From Pseudomonas sp. Irchel s3h14 (GTDB lineage: Bacteria; Pseudomonadota; Gammaproteobacteria; Pseudomonadales; Pseudomonadaceae), in contig NZ_FYDJ01000023.1 in the NCBI RefSeq assembly GCF_900187425.1, forward strand, positions 21,779 through 85,778: a stretch of 64,000 nucleotides of DNA, given 5' to 3'. The position numbers and the translations under genes were made by a program. Positions within the stretch are counted from its first letter, which is position 1. The number at the start of each line of letters is the position of its first letter. Below, in pieces: positions 58,962 to 64,000 of this stretch. The notes beneath the pieces are model-generated. The model worked only from the letters and a program-made list of their open reading frames with translations. It did not search any database and had not been told where the DNA came from.

Positions 58962-60239
58962 GTGGACGATTACCAGCAGACGATACGCATGTTGTCCGAT
59001 CGCATTGTGCTGGCGCAGACGCCGATTCGCGTCCTCGATGCAGTCAAGTGGGACGACGGCATCCGCAATGGTTTCCTCAAGGCCAAGGGCAAGGAAATGC
59101 CGGCGGTGGACCGCGATTACTACCTGAACCGGCCGCTGGCGTTCGACTCCAACAAGGTGAAGCTGGAATTCCAGAACATCGAACGCGACATCACCCGTCA
59201 GCTCGGACAGTTCAACCCGGTTGGCCAGATCATGCGCCGCATGTGCAAGGAATACCGCATGGTGGTGCGCATGCTCGAAGCGCGCGGCACCGAGGATTTC
59301 GGGCTGATTTCACAGGAGCTTTACGGTGCCGCTTCCGACGCGTTCCACGCCGGCGATCCGACCCTTTCCGACCTGGGCCTGATGCTCTCGGATTACCTGA
59401 ACAATATCGATGGCCGTGGTGACTTGAAGGACGAGCCGAAAATCCTCACCGCCAAGGAAGCCGTCCACCTGCTGCAAACCCGCTTGAACAAGGTATTCGG
59501 CGAGGCCGAGGAAACCATTCGGGTGTTCGAGTCCGACGGGATCGTCGCCGATGCCGCGGCTGGCGCCGACTACATCAAGATCCGCGCCGACGCGATGTTC
59601 AACGACCGTGACGTGCGCGCCCTGGAAGTCCACGAAGGGCTGGTGCATGTGGGGACCACGCTCAATGGCCTGAACCAGCCGATCTGCACCTTCCTCTCCA
59701 AAGGCCCGCCGTCGTCGACGGTGACCCAGGAAGGCCTGGCGATCCTGATGGAAATCATCACCTTCGCCTCGTACCCAAGTCGCCTGCGCAAACTGACCAA
59801 CCGCACCCGCGCCATTCACATGGTGGAAGAGGGCGCGGACTTCCTGCAGATCTTCGAATTCTTCCGCGAGCAAGGTTTTGAAATGGCGGAAAGCTACGGC
59901 AACGCCAGTCGGGTTTTCCGTGGCTCGGTGCCGACAGGTCTGCCATTTACCAAAGACTTGTCCTACCTCAAGGGCTTTATCATGGTTTACAACTACATTC
60001 AGTTGGCCGTGCGTAAGGGCAAGCTTGAGCAGATACCGCTGCTGTTTTGTGGCAAGACCACGCTGGAAGACATGCGGACCTTGCGCCAGTTGGTGGATGA
60101 AGGGCTGGTGGTGCCACCGAAGTATTTGCCGGATCAGTTCCGTGACCTGAACGCGCTTTCGGCATGGATGTGCTTCTCCAACTTCCTCAATCACCTGAGC
60201 CTGGACCGGATCGAAGCGGATTACTCCAATATCCTCTAA
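58962..60239 (+). CDS. DUF1704 / QEGLA-motif protein, putative zinc metallopeptidase
   Basis: 425 residues from the GTG at 58962, six bases after AGGAG; the ATG at 58938 lacks such a site. Residues 224-229 read HEGLVH (HExxxH) and 256-260 QEGLA, which together give two zinc His, the catalytic Glu and a third ligand Glu. Bacterial members are labelled flavohemoglobin-expression-modulating QEGLA proteins, and eukaryotic relatives of the same DUF1704 family (MATCAP/KIAA0895) are tubulin tyrosine carboxypeptidases. A peptidase role here is an inference; the substrate is unknown. There is no signal peptide. Confidence 0.8.
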   Translation: MDDYQQTIRMLSDRIVLAQTPIRVLDAVKWDDGIRNGFLKAKGKEMPAVDRDYYLNRPLAFDSNKVKLEFQNIERDITRQLGQFNPVGQIMRRMCKEYRMVVRMLEARGTEDFGLISQELYGAASDAFHAGDPTLSDLGLMLSDYLNNIDGRGDLKDEPKILTAKEAVHLLQTRLNKVFGEAEETIRVFESDGIVADAAAGADYIKIRADAMFNDRDVRALEVHEGLVHVGTTLNGLNQPICTFLSKGPPSSTVTQEGLAILMEIITFASYPSRLRKLTNRTRAIHMVEEGADFLQIFEFFREQGFEMAESYGNASRVFRGSVPTGLPFTKDLSYLKGFIMVYNYIQLAVRKGKLEQIPLLFCGKTTLEDMRTLRQLVDEGLVVPPKYLPDQFRDLNALSAWMCFSNFLNHLSLDRIEADYSNIL

Positions 60240-60254
60240 CGTGTACGCCGTCCA

Positions 60255-60365
60255 AATGTGGGAGCGGGCTTGCTCGCGAATGCGGTCTCCACATTCAACA
60301 TTTCTGTTGTCTGACACACCGCTTTCGCGAGCAAGTCGGATCGCCGCACCGCCGCTCCCACATTT
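60255..60365. repeat. REP-type inverted repeat pair (long-right-arm variant)
   Basis: Left arm AATGTGGGAGCGGGCTTGCT, right arm GCGAGCAAG-TCGGATCGCCGCACCGC-CGCTCCCACATT, which has an insertion resembling, in inverse, that of the left arm at 38010-38120. Confidence 0.75.
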
Positions 60366-60403
60366 GGTCCGTATTCCAACCACACTTCACGAGGTTTCAT
60401 CGG

Positions 60404-61318
60404 ATGAGAATCCTCGGCTTCTTCTGCCTTCTCCTGACCTTGAGCGGTTGCAGCTCGCTGCTGTTCTACCCCGAGCCAGGCCAGCTGTTTACCCCGGAAA
60501 AAGCCGAACTCGAATACCGCAACGTCACCCTGACCACCGCCGACGGCCTCAAGTTGCACGGCTGGTGGTTGCCGGCCAAACAAGGTGTCGAGGTCAAAGG
60601 CACGGTGCTGCATTTGCACGGTAACGGCGGCAACCTGCCCATGCATCTCGGGGGGAGTTGGTGGTTGCCAAAAGAAGGGTATCAAGTGCTGCTGCTGGAC
60701 TATCGCGGCTACGGTCTGTCCGAGGGTGAACCGACGCTGCCGGAGATTTATCAGGACATCGACGCCGCGTTCAAATGGCTCGATCAGGCGCCGGAGGTCA
60801 AGGGCAAGCCGCTGATCCTCCTGGGGCAAAGCCTCGGTGGTTCGATGGCCGTGCATTACCTGGTTCAACATCCCGAACGCCAAAAACAACTCAAGGCTTT
60901 TGTCCTCGATGGCGTGCCTGCCAGTTACCGCAGTATCGGTCAATTTGCCCTGAGCCATTCCTGGCTGACCTGGATGTTTCAGGTGCCGCTGTCTTGGCTG
61001 GTGCCGGACGGCGACAGCGCGATCCATTCCATGGCGCAGCTCAATGGCGTGCCGAAACTGATCTACCACAGCATCGACGATCCGATCGTGCCCCTTTCCA
61101 ACGGCATCCGTCTGTATCAAGCTGCGCCGCCGCCGCGGGTGCTGCAACTGACCCGTGGCGGTCATGTGCAGACGTTCGCCGACCCGGTCTGGCGCACAGT
61201 CATGCTGCGTTTTCTCGACGACCCGCAGCATTTCAACGGCCTGCGCCGCCTGGGCGAAGTCCCGAATTACCCGGCGCCGAAAAATTCTGAAGATGAACCA
61301 CCAGAGAGTCCGCAATGA
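60404..61318 (+). CDS. Alpha/beta hydrolase lipoprotein
   Basis: 304 residues from the ATG at 60404 with a lipoprotein signal (LGFFCLLLTLSGCSSLL, lipobox LSGC). The hydrolase domain shows the oxyanion region VLHLHGNGGNL, the nucleophile elbow LGQSLGGSM (Ser), an Asp in IDDPIVPLSN and the final His in TRGGHVQTF, so the triad is complete. The fold resembles the BEM46/ABHD13-like group. Substrate unknown; the site is periplasmic-facing by the lipobox. Confidence 0.85.
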   Translation: MRILGFFCLLLTLSGCSSLLFYPEPGQLFTPEKAELEYRNVTLTTADGLKLHGWWLPAKQGVEVKGTVLHLHGNGGNLPMHLGGSWWLPKEGYQVLLLDYRGYGLSEGEPTLPEIYQDIDAAFKWLDQAPEVKGKPLILLGQSLGGSMAVHYLVQHPERQKQLKAFVLDGVPASYRSIGQFALSHSWLTWMFQVPLSWLVPDGDSAIHSMAQLNGVPKLIYHSIDDPIVPLSNGIRLYQAAPPPRVLQLTRGGHVQTFADPVWRTVMLRFLDDPQHFNGLRRLGEVPNYPAPKNSEDEPPESPQ

Positions 61319-61644
61319 GTGAAGAACGTAACGCCATCCCGCTGATCATCACCGGTATCTGCACCATCCTCGGCACCGTCGGAGCCCTGTGGTTCTACGG
61401 CTACCTGCACTTCGCCAAACCCGAAGATGCGCTGCTGCTCAGCGACTTCACCATGCTCAAGACTGTGCCGGGCGAAGACTACAAAGTCTCCCTGGAGCCG
61501 GCCGCGCAAGTCGCGCAGTGCATCGATGGCGTGCTGGTGATGTTCGACACCGAACAGAAAGGCCTGAGCGGCATATTGGTCAACAACAAGAAAAAAGCCG
61601 TGCGTTGCATGGGCGAGGAAACCCCGCAGAAGCTGCAACCGTAG
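61315..61644 (+). CDS. Small single-pass membrane protein, unknown
   Basis: 109 residues, one N-terminal transmembrane helix (IPLIITGICTILGTVGALWFYGYL) and a soluble tail containing two Cys (AQCIDGVLVMF and VRCMGEE). It overlaps the hydrolase gene by ATGA, so they are translated together. No family recognised. Confidence 0.75.
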   Translation: MSEERNAIPLIITGICTILGTVGALWFYGYLHFAKPEDALLLSDFTMLKTVPGEDYKVSLEPAAQVAQCIDGVLVMFDTEQKGLSGILVNNKKKAVRCMGEETPQKLQP

Positions 61645-61662
61645 CGCGCCCCGAAATCTTAA

Positions 61663-61702
61663 AAACAAAAGCCCCGCCTGATCAGATCAGGCGGGGCTTT
61701 TG
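61663..61702. terminator. Bidirectional intrinsic terminator
   Basis: AAAAGCCCCGCCTGATC-A-GATCAGGCGGGGCTTTT: a long perfect stem with A and T runs on both sides, between convergent transcription units, so it can stop both. Confidence 0.92.
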
Positions 61703-61720
61703 TGTTTCAGCAGACGAAGC

Positions 61721-62512
61721 TTAGTTAGAGCTAACCGCCGAACGCGGGATCACTGGCTGGTTGTCGTTGGAAATGGTCACTTCCACCCGACGGTTCATCG
61801 CACGGCCCGACACGCTGGAGTTCTCCGCGACCGGGTATTCCTTGCCGTAACCCTGCGCCACGATACGCGCGGGATCAACGCCCATTTTCACCAGCGCCAT
61901 GCGCACGGAACCGGCACGACGCTCGGACAGCGACTGGTTGTGGTTCGCGGTGCCCGTGCTGTCGGTGTAGCCTTCAACGATCGCTTTGCGATCAGGGTTT
62001 TCCGAGAGGAACTGCGCCAGTTTGTTGATATTCACCAGACCGCTGGACTTCAGATCAGCCCTATCAGTGGCAAACAACACATCACCGAACGTCACCAAGG
62101 TGCCGCGATCGGTCTGCTTGGCGTTCAGGCTGTCCTGCAATTGTTTGATCTGCGCATCGCGGGCATCCAGACGGGCCTGGGCGCGCTGCGCAGAAGCATT
62201 TTTCAGATTGGCTTCGGCGTTGCGCAAGGCGATGGTCTGCTTCGCCACTTCAACACGTTGATTGGTCAGGTAAGCCAGTTGGTCGACCTTGGCCTGGTCT
62301 TCTTTGTCCTGATAAGCCTTGTCGGCCTTGTCCAGGTAATCGCTGGCTTCTTTGGTTTCCAGCGCCGCGACTTTGCTGGCTTGCGGGTTGGTTTGCAGGC
62401 CGGTGTAGTTGCTGCGGGCCTGTTCCAGGTTCGCGTTCGGCGGCGTGGAGCAGGCAGCCAGTGCAACGCTTGCGGCCAGCAGGGCAGGGATCATCAATTG
62501 TTTACGCATCAT
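61721..62512 (-). CDS. lptF: OmpA-family outer-membrane lipoprotein LptF-like
   Basis: 263 residues. Lipoprotein signal with lipobox ALAAC (Cys at about 21), then a DUF4398-like coiled-coil region (about 25-135; LDKADKAYQDKEDQAKVDQL) and a C-terminal OmpA peptidoglycan-binding domain (about 140-255; GDVLFATDRADLKSSG, VEGYTDSTGTANHNQSLSERR, AMNRRVEVTI). The P. aeruginosa counterpart PA3692 (LptF) is an AlgU-dependent lipotoxin. The gene with the same neighbour lies here. Confidence 0.9.
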   Translation of the reverse strand: MMRKQLMIPALLAASVALAACSTPPNANLEQARSNYTGLQTNPQASKVAALETKEASDYLDKADKAYQDKEDQAKVDQLAYLTNQRVEVAKQTIALRNAEANLKNASAQRAQARLDARDAQIKQLQDSLNAKQTDRGTLVTFGDVLFATDRADLKSSGLVNINKLAQFLSENPDRKAIVEGYTDSTGTANHNQSLSERRAGSVRMALVKMGVDPARIVAQGYGKEYPVAENSSVSGRAMNRRVEVTISNDNQPVIPRSAVSSN

Positions 62513-62557
62513 GGTTTCGTCCTTTTAGTCGAGTAAGAAGTACGTCGTGCCGGCCGC

Positions 62558-62971
62558 TTATTGCACGGTGCGCTGGCTTTCCTGACGCAGTTCTTGAACA
62601 CCTTTCTGAGAGTCCTTCACAGCCTGTTCAGCTTTGATCGCCTGGGCTTTGCGTTCAGCCACGCGAGCGTCCCATTCGGCCTGTTCGGCCAGCACTTTGG
62701 CTTCGTCATACTTTTTGTCGTGCAGGGCGATTTCGGCTTGTTTGAGCTTGTCCTGGGCGGATTTCATTTCCACCGCCGCAAACTCGGTACCGCCAGCACT
62801 GACGGCGCTGTTGACCGCTGATTCCGTCACAGCGAATTGCTCGCTTGGCGGGTTACCGGCACAACCGGCCAGAACGAAGCTGCTGCCGATGGCCAGTGCA
62901 GCCAGTTTCAGGCTACGCAGAGGTGGGAACGAGGATTTGGCAGTTCGGGTTTTCATGGTCTTCAACTCCAT
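62558..62971 (-). CDS. DUF4398 domain lipoprotein
   Basis: 137 residues from the ATG at 62971 (after AGGAG); the ATG at 62956 is an alternative. Signal with lipobox VLAGC, then a helical DUF4398 region with heptad-like AEQAEWDARVAERKAQAIKA. It resembles the N-terminal half of the next gene's product, suggesting a duplication. It is 45 bases upstream of lptF on the same strand, so cotranscription is likely. Confidence 0.85.
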   Translation of the reverse strand: MELKTMKTRTAKSSFPPLRSLKLAALAIGSSFVLAGCAGNPPSEQFAVTESAVNSAVSAGGTEFAAVEMKSAQDKLKQAEIALHDKKYDEAKVLAEQAEWDARVAERKAQAIKAEQAVKDSQKGVQELRQESQRTVQ

Positions 62972-63075
62972 TGGAATAACTCCTGAAAAACTAAAAAATC
63001 CATCCTGGGCAAGGAGCCGCAACCTTCAATTTCCGGGGGTGTTTTAAAACGGCCGTCCCAGGCGTGGTTAATGGG

Positions 63076-63103
63076 TGTGACCCGAGGCGTTTTTCGAAAG
63101 TTC
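63076..63103 (-). promoter_or_regulatory. Candidate AlgU (sigma-22) promoter of the DUF4398-lptF operon
   Basis: On the minus strand GAACTT (63103-63098), 17 bases, then TCACA (63080-63076), 105 bases upstream of the ATG at 62971. The AlgU consensus is GAACTT-N16/17-TCtgA. The -35 is exact and the -10 close. P. aeruginosa lptF is reported to be AlgU-dependent. Confidence 0.5.
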
Positions 63104-63246
63104 AGAGAATATGGCCCATTGCCCGAAAAAACTTTGACCGAACGGACAAGGCTCTAAGCCGGGAATTCTTACCGCAAACAGCCGTATTCCCGGCCCTGCA
63201 GGGGGCCAGGAATACGCATTTTGGGAGGGGGAAAGGAGTGCGGTAA

Positions 63247-63591
63247 TCAGTGTTTCTGTTTGTCGTCAACGGCCGACAAATCGTGCAAATGACGACGGGA
63301 CAAGGCGAGAAAACGCGGAGTCGGACCGACGTCTTCGTACAGCGGATCACCTTCTTCGTCGGTGGCCACGACGGTCGAGCCCTTTACGTACGGAAAGCTT
63401 TTTTCGAGCTCTTCCAGGGCGGCGCCGATCAGCTCGCCGAGCAGTTCTTCGGGCTGCCGTTTGGGGTACATCTCGATAATGGCCGCCAGCCGTGCGGCGG
63501 CCTCCACATCCAGATGAATCGAGTATCCGGTGTCGGTCAGGCGACCCTTGGCGTTTTCTTCCCAGTGATGGGCAAGCTCGCGGATTTTCAT
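63247..63591 (-). CDS. Small protein annotated in pseudomonads as pilin assembly protein
   Basis: 114 residues from the ATG at 63591 after GAGG. The N-terminus MKIRELAHHWEENAKGRLTD is conserved in Pseudomonas proteins carrying that annotation; I know of no experimental support. Helical (EAAARLAAIIEMYPKRQPEE) with an acidic C-terminal part. The reading from 63696 adds 35 residues across a non-conserved region and is rejected. Confidence 0.7.
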   Translation of the reverse strand: MKIRELAHHWEENAKGRLTDTGYSIHLDVEAAARLAAIIEMYPKRQPEELLGELIGAALEELEKSFPYVKGSTVVATDEEGDPLYEDVGPTPRFLALSRRHLHDLSAVDDKQKH

Positions 63592-64000
63592 AGTGACCTC
63601 AATGCGCACCTGCTCGTGGCAGGCAGTGTCAGTGTCCGGCAATCGCCGGCGACAGCCGTTGTAAGGCTTACTCTTCAGACTAGCTTTAACGCCCAAGGTT
63701 TAAAGTCCCTTCGTCGTCTCATGCCGTTGGGGGGATTGGGTGTATATCCGTTTCTGCGGTGATGGCTGATTACGGTTTCGCTTTTACAGCGAGTCACTTT
63801 CGAAAAGCGCGAAAGTAACCAAAGCGCTCATGCCCCTGTCGTTCGGTGCCTCGCTTAGGCTCGGCATGCCCTCGCTCCGGTCCTGCTCCGTGGGCCCGCC
63901 GCCATCGGCCATCCATGGCCGGGGGCGGCTAACCCGGCATCCATGCCGGGTTGCCCACTGCGCAGAACCTCCACTCGGCCTCTCGAGGGGGCGGTGCATC
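63592..64000. repeat. Terminal gap; dispersed Pseudomonas repeat from about 63780
   Basis: 63592-63780 shows no gene. From about 63783 to the window edge the sequence (GCGAAAGTAACCAAAGCGCT, then a GC-rich part with nested palindromes such as AACCCGGCATCCATGCCGGG) looks like the long dispersed repeat common in fluorescent pseudomonads, often mis-annotated as short proteins on either strand. Identification is from memory. Confidence 0.45.

Noticed and set aside
63784..63999. 71-residue minus-strand frame at the right edge
   Set aside because: Lies inside what looks like a dispersed non-coding repeat with nested palindromes; commonly annotated by mistake.
1..64000. CRISPR array, tRNA, rRNA or complete IS element
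   Set aside because: No regularly spaced direct repeats, cloverleaf sequences, rRNA or transposase frames were seen; all repeats found are inverted REP-type elements.

Overview
The window is a piece of a Pseudomonas chromosome, most likely of the P. fluorescens group. It carries genes almost exclusive to or typical of pseudomonads (a full wspABCDEF-wspR operon, a DUF3509 protein, lptF with its DUF4398 partner, a NagB-II/NagF GlcNAc operon). The gene order matches what I recall of the P. aeruginosa PA3760-PA3690 region, and the intergenic spaces are full of the REP-type inverted repeats typical of fluorescent pseudomonads. No rRNA, tRNA, CRISPR array or complete IS was seen.

Layout. 1-3.8 kb: minus-strand N-acetylglucosamine operon (nagR-nagA-nagB-II-nagF, with nagF running off the left edge) and candidate GntR operators upstream of it. 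4-8.8 kb: L,D-transpeptidase, two divergent Nudix hydrolases, gamma-carbonic anhydrase, DUF1289, VUT-type permease, purT. 8.9-12.5 kb, minus strand: MHS-family transporter, CorC/HlyC protein, CcsA-like protein. 12.7-21.2 kb, plus strand: ffh, rpsP-rimM-trmD-rplS, xerD, dsbC, hom, thrC. 21.3-29.2 kb: a BvgS-like sensor that ends after its PAS domain, a DUF3509 protein, a TIGR02285-type binding protein, a class III CoA-transferase, YaeQ, recJ and an Old Yellow Enzyme. 29.4-31 kb: opgD.

31.1-34.8 kb is the accessory part. It holds an orphan Bro-N phage antirepressor gene, preceded on its own strand by a structured region that looks like a C4/IsrK antisense RNA, a small antitoxin-like protein, and a two-gene RloA-RloB (AbiL-like) anti-phage module. 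34.8-44.9 kb is a polyamine cluster: APC permease, two PatD-type gamma-aminobutyraldehyde dehydrogenases flanking a PotABCD/YdcSTUV-type ABC importer, and a LysR regulator. 45-54.4 kb: a DUF533 protein and the Wsp surface-sensing pathway ending in the diguanylate cyclase WspR. 54.7-63.6 kb: prfB with its programmed +1 frameshift, lysS, a TetR regulator, a lipoprotein, a DUF1704 (HExxxH/QEGLA) putative metallopeptidase, a lipoprotein alpha/beta hydrolase, lptF/DUF4398 with a candidate AlgU promoter, and a pilin-assembly-annotated small protein.

Most of the window is ordinary core genome. The best candidates for unusual biology are the C4-like RNA plus orphan Bro-N gene, the adjacent RloAB module, the truncated BvgS-like sensor, and the DUF1704 protein. 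All functional assignments are from reading the sequence and family knowledge; no database search was run.
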